This document shows, piece after piece, positions 33,378 through 42,900 of a stretch of 64,000 nt of DNA; within the stretch, counting starts at the first letter, position 1, and every line of letters begins with the position of its first letter. A program made the translations under genes and the position numbers. The notes beneath the pieces were generated by a model, which made no database searches, was not told the DNA's origin, and saw nothing but the letters and a program-made list of their open reading frames with translations. Location of the stretch: NCBI RefSeq assembly GCF_002245535.1, contig NZ_NKCN01000009.1, forward strand, positions 1 to 64,000, written 5' to 3'. The DNA is from Mycobacterium lehmannii (GTDB taxonomy: Bacteria > Actinomycetota > Actinomycetes > Mycobacteriales > Mycobacteriaceae).

Positions 33378-34927
33378 CGGCGCCCCCTCGGGTTGTCGCT
33401 GGTCGCGGGAAAGTGCTCTGCGATCGCGGCGGCGATCTCGATGAAACGGCGCCGGGTCGTCTTGTCGACCTGACCCTGGATGTCGATCACACCGCCGGGG
33501 CGCAGGTGGCGATCGAAGGGCACTTCGACGACGATCTGGCCGCGCTGGCCGAACTGCTCGTGAAGCACTTCGCGGGTGCGTTTGTCGGCGTGGCCGTCGG
33601 AATCGTTGAGTACCACCACTGTTCGATGCAGCAGGCCGGTGTGTCCGGTGTTGGCCAGCAGCTCCATGGTTTGAGCCGCCGCCGACGCGCCGTCGACCCA
33701 CATCGAGGACACCACGATCAACGCATCCAGGTCGCGCAGGACTTCACGGGTCACCGCCGAATCCATCGTCGATCCGCAGTCGATGATCGACAAGGTGAAA
33801 TGGTTATCCAGGCGGGCGGTGGCTTCGCGATAGATCGACGGATCGAGCACCCGCCGGCGCGCCGTCGATGACTCTCCGGCAAGCACGAACAGCCCGGCGG
33901 CGTTGTTTCCCACCCGGGAGCGCACGTCGGCGAAGGTGCGCAAGTACTCGTCAGCAGCCAACTCCCAATAAGAGCCCTTGGCATTGGGATCAATGCGCAG
34001 GCCCAGCTTGCCGAACGCGGTGTCGGCGTCGATGGCCACCACCCGGTCGTCTTGGCGCAGCTCGGCGAAGATCGAGCCCACACCGGCGGCGACGGTGGTT
34101 TTGCCGACACCTCCCTTGCCGAGTACGCCAATCTTGTAACGGCCCCGCAGCAGCGAGCGGATCTTGGCTTCCAATTCGGCCAACCGCCGCTCATCGGGTG
34201 ACTGGCCGACATTGATCAGCCCGAAACTGCCCTTGTACAGCGCCTTGCGCCACCCCTTGCGCGACGGCAGTTTGCGGGTCGGAACGAGCTCGCTGGGGCG
34301 GATCGAGTCGACGTAGGACCAGTTGGCAGAACCGGGCGCAGGTTGTTCGCCCCAGGGCCGCGCATCGCCCTGCGGCGGTGCGGACTGATCGGCCCAGGAT
34401 TCTTGAGGCGCCGGGGGCCGCTGGCGAGCCGGCGGCTGGCCAAACGGTGGGGCTTGGTGGCGCGGCGGTTCAGCGATCGGACGGTGCTGCCCGGCGGCGC
34501 CGGGATCTGCCGAATGTCCCGGCGCGGTAGGACTTTCGCGAAGCGGCGGCGCAGGAAAGTTGGCCCGGTCATAGATTTCGGTGGGGTCGTTGCCGTGGTA
34601 GTTGGTGGTCTGCTCCAGGTCGGGATCTGTGTGGGCAGGACCGCCGGACGCGACGTCGGCTGCGGCTCTGTTGTCAGGGCCAGGCGACGGCTGACGCTGC
34701 CCGGTGAAGGGGCTGCGGCCCGGCCGGACCGGCGGCGGCGCGACAGTGCGTGGTGGGCGCGCGCCCGGCTCGGCACTGGCAGCCAGCGGCGCCGACGGGA
34801 GGTGGCCCGGCAGCGGTGTCAGCGGCGTGGGTGGCGGCGCCGCGCCGGGGTGGTCACGGTCGCGGGACTCCCTCTCGCTCGAGGAAGGGGGGCTCGCCTG
34901 CTCGGGGGGAAGGTCGCGGTCAGTCAC
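33374..34927 (-). CDS. EspI-like ParA/MinD-family ATPase
   Basis: The 517-aa product has about 220 disordered Pro/Ala-rich residues, then a MinD/ParA-type ATPase with the deviant Walker A GKGGVGKTT (near residue 268). DCGSTMDSAVTR and MVDGA-type segments follow. EspI of ESX-1 has the same build and is thought to modulate secretion with ATP level. GTG 34927 lies 6 nt after a TAGGAT -10, so translation is leaderless. It heads the four-gene operon to eccE. Confidence 0.85.
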   Translation of the reverse strand: MTDRDLPPEQASPPSSSERESRDRDHPGAAPPPTPLTPLPGHLPSAPLAASAEPGARPPRTVAPPPVRPGRSPFTGQRQPSPGPDNRAAADVASGGPAHTDPDLEQTTNYHGNDPTEIYDRANFPAPPLRESPTAPGHSADPGAAGQHRPIAEPPRHQAPPFGQPPARQRPPAPQESWADQSAPPQGDARPWGEQPAPGSANWSYVDSIRPSELVPTRKLPSRKGWRKALYKGSFGLINVGQSPDERRLAELEAKIRSLLRGRYKIGVLGKGGVGKTTVAAGVGSIFAELRQDDRVVAIDADTAFGKLGLRIDPNAKGSYWELAADEYLRTFADVRSRVGNNAAGLFVLAGESSTARRRVLDPSIYREATARLDNHFTLSIIDCGSTMDSAVTREVLRDLDALIVVSSMWVDGASAAAQTMELLANTGHTGLLHRTVVVLNDSDGHADKRTREVLHEQFGQRGQIVVEVPFDRHLRPGGVIDIQGQVDKTTRRRFIEIAAAIAEHFPATSDNPRGRR

Positions 34928-34933
34928 AGTCCG

Positions 34934-34972
34934 ATCCTATCAGCGTAAATGTCGTATATCGGCACTAGTTTT
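34934..34972 (-). promoter_or_regulatory. Bipartite promoter of the EspI-like/eccD/mycP/eccE operon
   Basis: Minus strand: AAACT-A-GTGC with a CGATATACG extension, 22 nt, TAGGAT, then 6 nt to GTG 34927. Confidence 0.65.
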
Positions 34973-34995
34973 TTCACCCTCGATTTCGTGCCGGG

Positions 34996-36510
34996 TTAGC
35001 TTCCCGCGGTCCGTGTGGGCAGCGCTTCAGAACCCACTACCGGGGTCAGGGTGTCGTGCTGGGTCAACGCGTCAGCGCGGGTGAGCGCAGCACCCGGCGC
35101 AAAAGGGCGGATCAGCGGCCAGGGGGCTTGTCGTGACTGCGCCGCGGATACGCCTAACGCGTCGAAGGCCTCTTCGGACAATTCGATCCCGTAGCGCACA
35201 CCCTGATCGGAGATCCACCACATCGCCTCTCGCGACGCCGCCGCCGGCGCGGCACTGGTCGTCATCACCAGGTTGGTTGCGTCCGGGCCGATATAGACCT
35301 GATCGGCCTCTACCGAGTCCGGGTCTCGAACACCCTTGATGAGGCGCACCAAACGGTTCTCGGCGCCCAACGGGATCGGCAGCCCCTGCCCGGACAGAAT
35401 GGTGACCTCCGCGGCGCGGTCGGTAGCCCCTTTCGACCACGCCAGGCATGTCGTGGCGTTGATAGCGGTATCGACCAGGCGCAGACGGACGTCGGGGTAA
35501 AACGCCACCGGCAAGCTATCCACTACCGGCACCGCGGCGAGCTTGTCGGGTGCCACATTGATGGGCGCGACGTCGCCGAACGAGTTCGCCGATCGAAGCA
35601 GCGACGCGACAAACGGCGAAATCCGCTGTACGCCATCGCGTAACAGCACATAAAGCGATTCGTCGCTGTCGGGCTGGCCCAACTCACGCACCGAAAGCAC
35701 CGATCCGATCACCGCACCCTCGGCGATATCCCATCGCGGCCGCTCCCCCGCCCCCGGAATCGCCGGGCTGACCAGCGCGTCGGTGGCCGGGGTCGCGTCA
35801 AACAGCGCTCGCGACAACGGGATTGGGTCAGGAGAGGTGGAATCCACACCCAACGCAAGGGCCACGGCTTTGTTGCTCAAGTCGATCTCGGAACGGTGGC
35901 CGTCCCAGATGACATACGTACGGTCGTCGTAGCGGCCCAGGATGGCGTTGGGCATCTGCAGGGCAGCCGAACGCGACCCCACAGACAGCGGTCCCGCGAT
36001 CGCGGTCACCACCGGCTCTGATCCGGCCGACGAGGTCGACGTCGCAGTGGGTGCGGTGTCGCATACCGCCCAATCAGAGGAAGCCGCGCTACGCACCGGC
36101 ATCGCCATGGGGGCCCCGACGATGCCCACCAGCGGGCCTTGCGGGAACTTCTCCAGCTCTGCGGCCTTGACGAAGGTCGGGTTGTTGGCCTGGCCGGAGA
36201 TCAGCTGCGCGCTCATCAGATTCAGCGCCGGGTGCAGACGGTTGTCGACCTTGACATAGATCGCGCCGGTGTCGCGGTCGGCCAGGATCGCCGACTGCCC
36301 CACTTGGCCAGCCGGCTTGAACCACGACAGCACGAACATCAGCGCCATCGCCAGCAACGTGAACGTCACCCCGAGGATCAACGCCGCGCTGCGACGCTGC
36401 TCGGGGTCGTATTCCAGGCGTACGCCGTGGTGACTGAGCGCCGCGGCGTTGCGGCGGTTCCAAAAATAATGGGCCGTGACTTGCAGTCGCGAGGTCAGAT
36501 TCAGCGCCAT
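34996..36510 (-). CDS. eccB: EccB, membrane-anchored periplasmic component of the ESX system
   Basis: The 504-aa product begins with the characteristic EccB N-terminus (LTSRLQVTAHYFWNRR) and has one membrane helix at about residues 42-65. A large extracytoplasmic repeat domain follows, holding two Cys residues that could form the conserved disulfide (VCDTAP, TTCLAW). ATG 36510 is leaderless, 7 nt after TAAGGT. It is transcribed apart from the downstream operon, with 69 nt between them containing that operon's promoter. Confidence 0.93.
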   Translation of the reverse strand: MALNLTSRLQVTAHYFWNRRNAAALSHHGVRLEYDPEQRRSAALILGVTFTLLAMALMFVLSWFKPAGQVGQSAILADRDTGAIYVKVDNRLHPALNLMSAQLISGQANNPTFVKAAELEKFPQGPLVGIVGAPMAMPVRSAASSDWAVCDTAPTATSTSSAGSEPVVTAIAGPLSVGSRSAALQMPNAILGRYDDRTYVIWDGHRSEIDLSNKAVALALGVDSTSPDPIPLSRALFDATPATDALVSPAIPGAGERPRWDIAEGAVIGSVLSVRELGQPDSDESLYVLLRDGVQRISPFVASLLRSANSFGDVAPINVAPDKLAAVPVVDSLPVAFYPDVRLRLVDTAINATTCLAWSKGATDRAAEVTILSGQGLPIPLGAENRLVRLIKGVRDPDSVEADQVYIGPDATNLVMTTSAAPAAASREAMWWISDQGVRYGIELSEEAFDALGVSAAQSRQAPWPLIRPFAPGAALTRADALTQHDTLTPVVGSEALPTRTAGS

Positions 36511-36517
36511 GGCGCCA

Positions 36518-36556
36518 ACCTTACTAGTGCCAAAACCGCCAAATCGGCACTAATTT
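36518..36556 (-). promoter_or_regulatory. Bipartite promoter of eccB
   Basis: Minus strand: GAAATT-A-GTGC with CGAT extension, exactly 23 nt, TAAGGT, 7 nt to ATG 36510. It is a consensus copy apart from the TAAGGT hexamer. Confidence 0.7.
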
Positions 36557-36589
36557 CAGACCCCCCGACATGTGCGCGCATGCTGACAA

Positions 36590-37456
36590 TCAAGCAGCCA
36601 TGCGCGGCACGGACAGCAGCTGCGCGAGGTCCTCGCGCAGCGCCTCGGGCCTCGTCGGCCACACACTCATCCACTGCTTGCCGTCCGCCGACACCGTCGT
36701 GGTGATGCTGATCCGGCCGAACTCGGTGTCGGCGACGGTCAACACGCGAGGATGCACACGCTGGTCGATCCCGTGGTCGATGACCGCCACGACGGCCATC
36801 GCCGACTCGTCCAGGCGCGCCGCGGCGGCCAGCACCTCGGCCTGCTGCGGTTGCAGCCCCAGCCGGCTCACCGCGGCGATCAGCGCATCGTGGCCGTGCG
36901 GCGCGGCGGCGCTCACCGTTGACTGCATCAGGTCAGCCGGGATGTTGAACCCATCGATGTCGGCCGGCTCGGCCCAGCCGAAGGCCGGCATCAGCGTCTG
37001 ACACGTCAAATCCACCTGCGCCGCACCGTCATCGGTTTCACCGACAGCGTCGATCACCATGTCGTTGCCGTCGCGTGCAGCCATGGCCAACCATCGGCGG
37101 TACCGGCACACCACCACCGTGCGCTCATCGACAGCCGGGCCCTGGCCGTCATCGACAGACTCGCCGGCGGGACGCCGGATGGCCAGCACCACCTGGCGAT
37201 CAGGGCGGCCCAGCACTGTCATCCAGTCGCGCACCGGTTCGTCGATCGCGCCCGCGGCGTCAATCACTCCCGCCTGCACCAAACTCTGGTACTCGGCGGT
37301 TTGGGCGATCGGCAACGGCCCAGAGGTGGTGTCGACGATCAGATCCTCATGCACAGACGGGATAAACGGCTTGAGCCGCAAAGCAACCGGCATTGATTCC
37401 ACGCCCAGCAGCGCCTGCAGCACCCACACGCCTCCCACCGTCGTCGTCAGCGCCAT
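36590..37456 (-). CDS. espG: EspG, cytosolic chaperone for PE-PPE substrates
   Basis: The 288-aa product has the EspG layout. An N-terminal GGVWVLQALLGVESMP segment comes first, then RPDRQVVLAIRRP and VVVCRYRRWLAMAARDG strands. The C-terminal half repeats the fold (MAVVAVIDHG, EFGRISIT, WMSVWP). EspG binds the PPE tip and delivers PE-PPE pairs to the cognate ESX. The plasmid carrying its own espG, PE and PPE argues for an autonomous substrate set. It lies downstream of a strong hairpin that separates it from the esx pair. Confidence 0.9.
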   Translation of the reverse strand: MALTTTVGGVWVLQALLGVESMPVALRLKPFIPSVHEDLIVDTTSGPLPIAQTAEYQSLVQAGVIDAAGAIDEPVRDWMTVLGRPDRQVVLAIRRPAGESVDDGQGPAVDERTVVVCRYRRWLAMAARDGNDMVIDAVGETDDGAAQVDLTCQTLMPAFGWAEPADIDGFNIPADLMQSTVSAAAPHGHDALIAAVSRLGLQPQQAEVLAAAARLDESAMAVVAVIDHGIDQRVHPRVLTVADTEFGRISITTTVSADGKQWMSVWPTRPEALREDLAQLLSVPRMAA

Positions 37457-37489
37457 GTCGTTTCACCTTTCACTTCTCGAAGCAGCAGA

Positions 37490-37519
37490 AAAGGGGGCCA
37501 ACCGAAGTTGGCCCCCTTT
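37490..37519 (-). terminator. Perfect 13-bp hairpin between the esx pair and espG
   Basis: AAAGGGGGCCAAC, a 4-nt CGAA loop, then its exact complement. On the minus strand the stem is followed by TTTTC, so it fits an intrinsic terminator or attenuator that lowers espG expression relative to the esx genes. Confidence 0.75.
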
Positions 37520-37555
37520 CGGCGTTGTCGTCGACGAACTCCCTGGCGGGGGCCG

Positions 37556-37852
37556 TTACACCATGAACGTGGCGGCCGACGCGCCGTCCTGGGAGACCCA
37601 GTCCACACCGGCCTGATCGGCCGCCGCGCCGTGGCGGTGAATAACTTCCTTGCCCTCGTTGGTCGCGTCGATGATCATCTGCTGCGCCTGCGCGTAGTTG
37701 ACCGACGCCTGCTCGGTGGTGAAGTACTCCGAGATCCCGGCCAGCAGGTTCTGCGCCTGCGCGGCGATACCATCCAGCTCGCCGCTGAACGTGTTCAGCG
37801 CGGCGTTGTAGTCCACGATCGCCGCGGGGTTGACCCTGATCATGTCACTCAT
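37556..37852 (-). CDS. Esx-like WXG100-size secreted protein (98 aa)
   Basis: Size, helix-turn-helix layout and position next to PE/PPE and espG match an EsxA/EsxB-type substrate. The usual W-x-G turn is replaced by residues around SEYFTTE (43-47). The start MSDMIRVNPAAIVDYNAAL and end GASAATFMV are intact. No C-terminal YxxxD/E is seen. It has an AAAGGA site and lies 36 nt after the first esx gene. It probably forms a heterodimer with that product. Confidence 0.85.
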   Translation of the reverse strand: MSDMIRVNPAAIVDYNAALNTFSGELDGIAAQAQNLLAGISEYFTTEQASVNYAQAQQMIIDATNEGKEVIHRHGAAADQAGVDWVSQDGASAATFMV

Positions 37853-37888
37853 GTTGGTGAAGTCCTTTCGATGTCAGTGCTGCAGGTA

Positions 37889-38209
37889 TCAGGTGAAACG
37901 CAGGCCGCCGGCCACGGAGGTGATCTGCTGAGCGCTCTGCTCGTCGATGTTGGTGAAATCCGGGGCGCTGTTGCGCAGCGCGGCGATCAGCGTCTCCCAC
38001 CGCATGTTCATCTCGCGCTGCGCCGTCGAGATCTCTTCTGCGGTGACAACATTGGCGACACCGGCGCGCCCGTCGAGGCCGCCGGTGGCCTGCAGTTCGG
38101 TCGAATGCTGCATGTAGCGAGACAGCACATCAAGCGCCTGCATCTTCAGATCATCGAGCTGATCGGCAGTCGCTTGGATCTGGGCTGCCCCAATGACTTG
38201 CTGGGCCAT
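37889..38209 (-). CDS. Esx-like WXG100-size secreted protein (106 aa)
   Basis: This is the first gene of the esx pair, starting MAQQVIGAAQIQATADQLDD after an AGGAG site. Helix one ends near residue 40. The turn reads TGGLDGRAGVANV, with no tryptophan, and helix two follows. W-x-G and YxxxD/E are both absent, so the family call rests on size, helix pattern and context. The operon has a bipartite promoter with a leader of about 40 nt. Confidence 0.82.
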   Translation of the reverse strand: MAQQVIGAAQIQATADQLDDLKMQALDVLSRYMQHSTELQATGGLDGRAGVANVVTAEEISTAQREMNMRWETLIAALRNSAPDFTNIDEQSAQQITSVAGGLRFT

Positions 38210-38251
38210 GAAAACTCCTGTTCTGGGAAAGCGGTTTGCGATCTAGGAAGT

Positions 38252-38290
38252 AGTTTATGGGCGTCTACACACCCTGCCGTGCGCTAATTT
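38252..38290 (-). promoter_or_regulatory. Bipartite promoter of the esx pair
   Basis: Minus strand: AAATT-A-GCGC, exactly 23 nt, TAAACT. Unlike most copies it drives a leadered mRNA; the ATG is at 38209 with its own AGGAG site. Confidence 0.65.
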
Positions 38291-38294
38291 TCTG

Positions 38295-39533
38295 TTACCT
38301 GTCCCCCCTGTCACCAGACGATCTGGCCAGCGAGACCTGCATTGTGCGGCCCTGCCGCTGCTCGGTCCCCGCAGCGCCCTCACCGCGGCCCATCGCTGAC
38401 ATCGGCGCGCCATACAGCCCGCCCGTGCCCGCACCGCCGGAGGGCTGCACGCCGCCGGCGACCGGTTCGGGCACACCGCCAAACCCACCAGGCAGCTTCG
38501 GAGCGGCCGGTGTACTGAAGCTGCCGACCGGCCGGGTATAGGAACTGGTGGGTACGACACCACTGCCCCCGGCACCCAATCCGCCCGCCCCGCCGCCACC
38601 GCCGTTGAGCGCGCTCATTCCCGCCGCCACCGGCGATCCGGTCAGCGGCGCCGCAGACGCAGACGCTCCAGGGGCGCCCAATCCGCCCATGCTTGACGAC
38701 AACGGCCCAAGCAGACCCATCGGCATCTGCACGAACTGGCTCAGCATCTGAGGGGCCTGACCGAGCATCTGCGGGGCTTGGCCGGCCATTCCAGCCACCG
38801 ACGACAGCTGCCCCATCATCGCCATCGGCGCCCCCATCGCCGACAGGGCATCCGCCGGCGCCGAAGCCGCCTCACTGGCCGGCACCGCGGCGGTGCTGGC
38901 CTGCTGCATGCTCTGCGCACTGGCCTGCAATGCGCCCTGCGCGCCGGTCTGCGCCCCCGCCGACGCCAACGACGCCAACGCCGCCGCCGGATTGGGCGCC
39001 ATCGGAGCAAACGGCGGTGGGGTCGCCAACACCGCCAGCGCCGCTGACACCACTGCCTGAAAACCGGCCATCACCGAGGCGTTGTGAATCCACTGCCGGT
39101 CATACTCAGCCTCATTGACCAAGATCGCCGGCGTGTTCTGGCCGATGATGTTGGACGCAACCAGCGCGGCGGTTTCGGCTCGGTTGGTGTCAGACACCGG
39201 CCCTGGCACCATCGTCGTCTCTGCCAGGTGGTAGGCCTCCACAATCGCCGTTGCCTGCGCGAACGCTTCCTCGAACCAGGCCACCGCGGTGCCCAGGATC
39301 GCCATGTAAGCCCCGGCGGTCATCGTCATCGCCGCACCACCGGCGCCCTGCCAACCCACCGCCGCAGTGCTTGAAGTGCTCGCCCCCATCGTGGCGATCT
39401 CGGCCGACAGCATCGACGCGCACGCCTGATGCGCCGCCGCGCTGGCCGCCGCGCTGGCCGCGTGATCGCCGCTGGTCAACTGGTAGTAGTTGACCTGCGG
39501 CGGGTTAAGTGCCGAATCCCCCAACGCTGGCAT
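38295..39533 (-). CDS. PPE-family protein
   Basis: The 412-aa product has the PPE helical domain in its first 170 residues. The motif itself is degenerate (LNPPQVNYYQLTSG instead of PPE). WQGAGGAAM is the W-x-G-like turn near residue 60, and VAWFEEAFAQATAIVEAY follows. The C-terminal half is Gly/Ala/Met/Pro-rich and low-complexity. It follows the PE gene by 19 nt, the classic PE-PPE operon, so the two should pair and be carried by the plasmid EspG. Confidence 0.88.
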   Translation of the reverse strand: MPALGDSALNPPQVNYYQLTSGDHAASAAASAAAHQACASMLSAEIATMGASTSSTAAVGWQGAGGAAMTMTAGAYMAILGTAVAWFEEAFAQATAIVEAYHLAETTMVPGPVSDTNRAETAALVASNIIGQNTPAILVNEAEYDRQWIHNASVMAGFQAVVSAALAVLATPPPFAPMAPNPAAALASLASAGAQTGAQGALQASAQSMQQASTAAVPASEAASAPADALSAMGAPMAMMGQLSSVAGMAGQAPQMLGQAPQMLSQFVQMPMGLLGPLSSSMGGLGAPGASASAAPLTGSPVAAGMSALNGGGGGAGGLGAGGSGVVPTSSYTRPVGSFSTPAAPKLPGGFGGVPEPVAGGVQPSGGAGTGGLYGAPMSAMGRGEGAAGTEQRQGRTMQVSLARSSGDRGDR

Positions 39534-39552
39534 ACGTCACCCGTCAGGTCGA

Positions 39553-39858
39553 CTAGATGGTCAACGCGGTCTGCTGCACCACGTCCATCGCCGCAGAGGT
39601 GGCGCCGTTGACGCCCACGGTGTTGGCGAACATCGCCCGCGTCATGGTCAGCTGAGTCAGCGCCGCCACCGCCGCCGCACCGCGGGCATTGAGCGCCGAC
39701 GCCGCAGCCATCGACGCCGGATCGCTGCCCGGCGGCAACACCGCGGTCATGGGAGCTGCCGCCCCCGAGGCTCCGGCGGCCATCGTCGCCGCGCCGGCGC
39801 TCTCGGCCGCCGACAGCATGCCCAGCAACGCGGGATCGATGCCAATTGGCACAGTCAT
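39553..39858 (-). CDS. PE-family protein
   Basis: ATG 39858, behind a GGGGAG site, gives 101 aa, the usual size of a PE domain with no extension; the upstream frame is a shadow. The sequence starts MTVPIGIDPALLGMLSAAE and is two Ala-rich helices. The PE dipeptide is replaced (LPPGSDPAS) and no C-terminal Tyr of YxxxD/E is present. It is co-transcribed with the PPE gene. Confidence 0.85.
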   Translation of the reverse strand: MTVPIGIDPALLGMLSAAESAGAATMAAGASGAAAPMTAVLPPGSDPASMAAASALNARGAAAVAALTQLTMTRAMFANTVGVNGATSAAMDVVQQTALTI

Positions 39859-39895
39859 GGTTGTTCTCCCCGATTGTCGTTGGTGATCGTGTCTT

Positions 39896-39934
39896 AGTTT
39901 AGAGCCGCTCACAGGTGCTTGCCGCACCAACTTC
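39896..39934 (-). promoter_or_regulatory. Bipartite promoter of the PE-PPE operon
   Basis: Minus strand: GAAGTT-G-GTGC, 22 nt, TAAACT, with a leader of about 35 nt to ATG 39858. With the esx copy this is one of two clear leadered exceptions, and both drive secreted substrates. Confidence 0.6.
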
Positions 39935-39987
39935 TGACGCCTCTTGCTATTTGCTGCTGGCCTGCGCTTTCTGCGTGTAATCGCTGG

Positions 39988-42900
39988 TCACGGGTTCGGT
40001 GTGATTGTGGAATGGCGCCCAGGTGTTAACCGAGCAGGCTCGGGGGTCCAGGCCACCAGCACGCCGTCGGTGCCGCCGGGCTGCACGAAAATGCCCTTGC
40101 CCTGCCGCTGCGGCTCGGCGTAGACGCCGCTGATGATGGGCCCGTTCTCGCGGCGGCCATCGAGAATGATCGTCGGCTGCAGTCCACCGACGATTCTGCC
40201 CAACACACTCGAGCCCGCCGACTGAAAGCTCCACATCTTGATGTCGGCCGCGGCGATGATGTGCAGGCCCAACTGGTCGGCCTGCTCGACATAGGCCGAC
40301 AACTTCGACAGCGGGTTCTCCGCCGACGTCCACGACGTGATGTCGTCGATCACCAAGAAGATTTTGCGGCCGGTCCAGAACTGGCGGCTCAGCATCTCCG
40401 ATGGGCTGGTGCCCGGCGGCGGGGTGCGCTTATCGAACAGCTGCGCCAACTCGTCGGCGGCCAACGCGATATCGCCGCGGGTATAGGCATAGCGCGACAG
40501 CCACGTGTCCTCGGGCACCACCCCCAAATGGCGGCGGCGAGGATCGATCAGCGCGATCGTCGCCTCGTCAGGGGTGTAGTGAGCCATGATGCTGTGCATC
40601 ATCGTGCGCAAAAACGCCGACCTGCCCGACTGCGCGCGCCCCACCACCACGACATGCGGGTTCTCAGCGAAATCGATGAACGCTGGACCAAGATCGGCCT
40701 CCGAGAGCCCGAACGGCACCAGGTCGCGCTGAGAACCGCCATTGAGCTGATATAACACCTCGGCCAGCGTCACCTTTTGAGGCAGCCTCTTGACCTCGGC
40801 GAACTTCTCTACCCCGGCCACCTGCCGCACCACTGCACCCACGCCGCGCACGTCGATGCGGCCCGTGGGACCGTTGGCCAGCGCCGGCTCTCCGACCATG
40901 ATGTGAAATCCAGCGGCGCTAAGGCCGTGCCCGGGTGTCACCGGCACCTCTTTACCGCGGTTAACCGTCGGATCACGCCGGCCCAGCTCGGACTCGCGGA
41001 CATCGGTCATCCGCAGCTCAATCCGCTCGGTGGACAGGTTTTTCACCGGTGTTCCGATCTTCGACAGGTAGCTGGTGTGGGTGACGATCGTGCGCACCCC
41101 ATAGTTACCCGCACGCATCAGATAGTTGAACTGCTCAACCTGCTTCGGGAAGGCGTCGCTGAAGTTGGCCCAGCCATCGACGACCACAATGACATCGCCC
41201 CCCGGCACGCCGATGTCGCTAGGGTTCGGGCCGAACTTGGCCTCTCGGACCTGATTCATGTCCAACCCGCGCGCAGCGAACAGCCGCTCGCGTTCATCGA
41301 CGATGTTGCGCACCGTCGCCAGCAGACGAGAAACCCCCTCGGTATCGTGCAGCGCGGCCACCCCGGCCACATGCGGCAAGTCATTCAGCGACGCCAACTG
41401 GGGCCCGCTGCCGGCGATGCAGTAGAACTGCACCCGCTCGGGGCGATACATCAGCGCTCCGGCGGTGATCATCGTCATCACCGCCGTCGTGTGCCCCGTG
41501 CGCGGGGCACCAATGACCAGCGCGTTGCTTTCCAGCATGTTCAGGTAGCACACATCCTGGCGGTGCTCGCGTGGACGGTCCTCCAAGGCCACCGGCAACA
41601 CCAGCCCCGGATTGTTGCCGTAGTCGACATCCCACGGCTTGCCGCGCAGGCGGGCCACCAAATCATCGGCCGCCGGCGGCTCACCCAGCGGTGGCAGCCA
41701 CAGCTGCCGTGGCGGGGCGGCCCCCGTGGCCTGCAGCGAACCGATCACCGCGTCGACGATCTTCACGCTCGCTTCAGCGGCCGGTGCAGGTGTCGCGGTG
41801 TCGTGCTCGACGGGCTCGGCGAGCAGGCCGTCAATGTCGCGGGCCTGCTCGGCCGTAAACGGCCTGGGCTCAAACCACGTGCCGGCCTCAACCGCTCGGC
41901 TCTCATCCGGGCCGGTCTGCGGCACAAAGTCGGCCGACGAGTAAAAGAACCGGAACTGACGCGGCTGGCGTTGTGCCACACGAAGATACGCGGTTCCCTC
42001 GGCGCCCTTCTCGTCGATCTTGGCCGCGATGGTCGAGCCGATCGCCTCGCGTGAATCCTCCTCAGTGCCGGTACGCCCGGCGATGGTGAAGCCCAACAGC
42101 TTTCGGATGTCACGCAACTTCTGCGTATCGACGGTCTGGCCGACCAACTGAAGAAACATGTGATAAGCGCGGCCCTGGCGCATGATCCGCCAAAACAGGC
42201 TGCGGAACTTATCGCCCCAGTCCGTATCGTTGAGCAGCTCCTGGTACTCGTCAGCGATGACCCACAACACCGGAACCGGTGGCAGGGACGGGTCAGTGAG
42301 GCGGCGCTGGTTATAAACCGTCAGGTCCACCACGTCAGGTCCGGCCGCGTTGCACAACGCGCCCCGGCGATCCAGTTCACCCTCCAACGCCTCATACATG
42401 CGTCCCACCAGGTGGCGCTCGTCGCCCAGGTTGCTGACGCTGGCCACCACGTGGGGGAACTGATCGAGCACCCCGGCCGCCGACTTCAACTTGAAGTCAA
42501 AGAACACCACATTCGCAACCTCAGGTGAGTGCGTCAGCGCCATCGAGGCCACCTCAGTGATGATGCCCTCGGACTTGCCGGCGCCGGTGGTGCCGATGAA
42601 CAACGAGTGCATCCCCATGCCCTGCTGGCTGCCCTCTTTCAGATCCAGCTCCACCACTTGGCCGCTTTCATCCAACCCCACCGGGAACCGCATCCAGTCC
42701 GGGCCCTGGCTGCGCCGCGGCGACCACAACCGGTCGACATCCAAGTTGCGCGGATCGCGCACAGACAACGCGTCAAGCAGGGTGCGCCGCTGCGGATTTG
42801 ACTCACTGACCGTGACGGTCAGCGCCCCGCCGGCGCGGTGGCGGGCCATCGCTCGGGCGAACCGTTCTGCCGCGGCCACCGTCATCTGATCGGCCTGGGC

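Noticed and set aside
40962..40990. GGTTAACCGT inside eccC resembling the rep palindrome
   Set aside because: A half match within coding sequence; no second half-site and no regulatory context.
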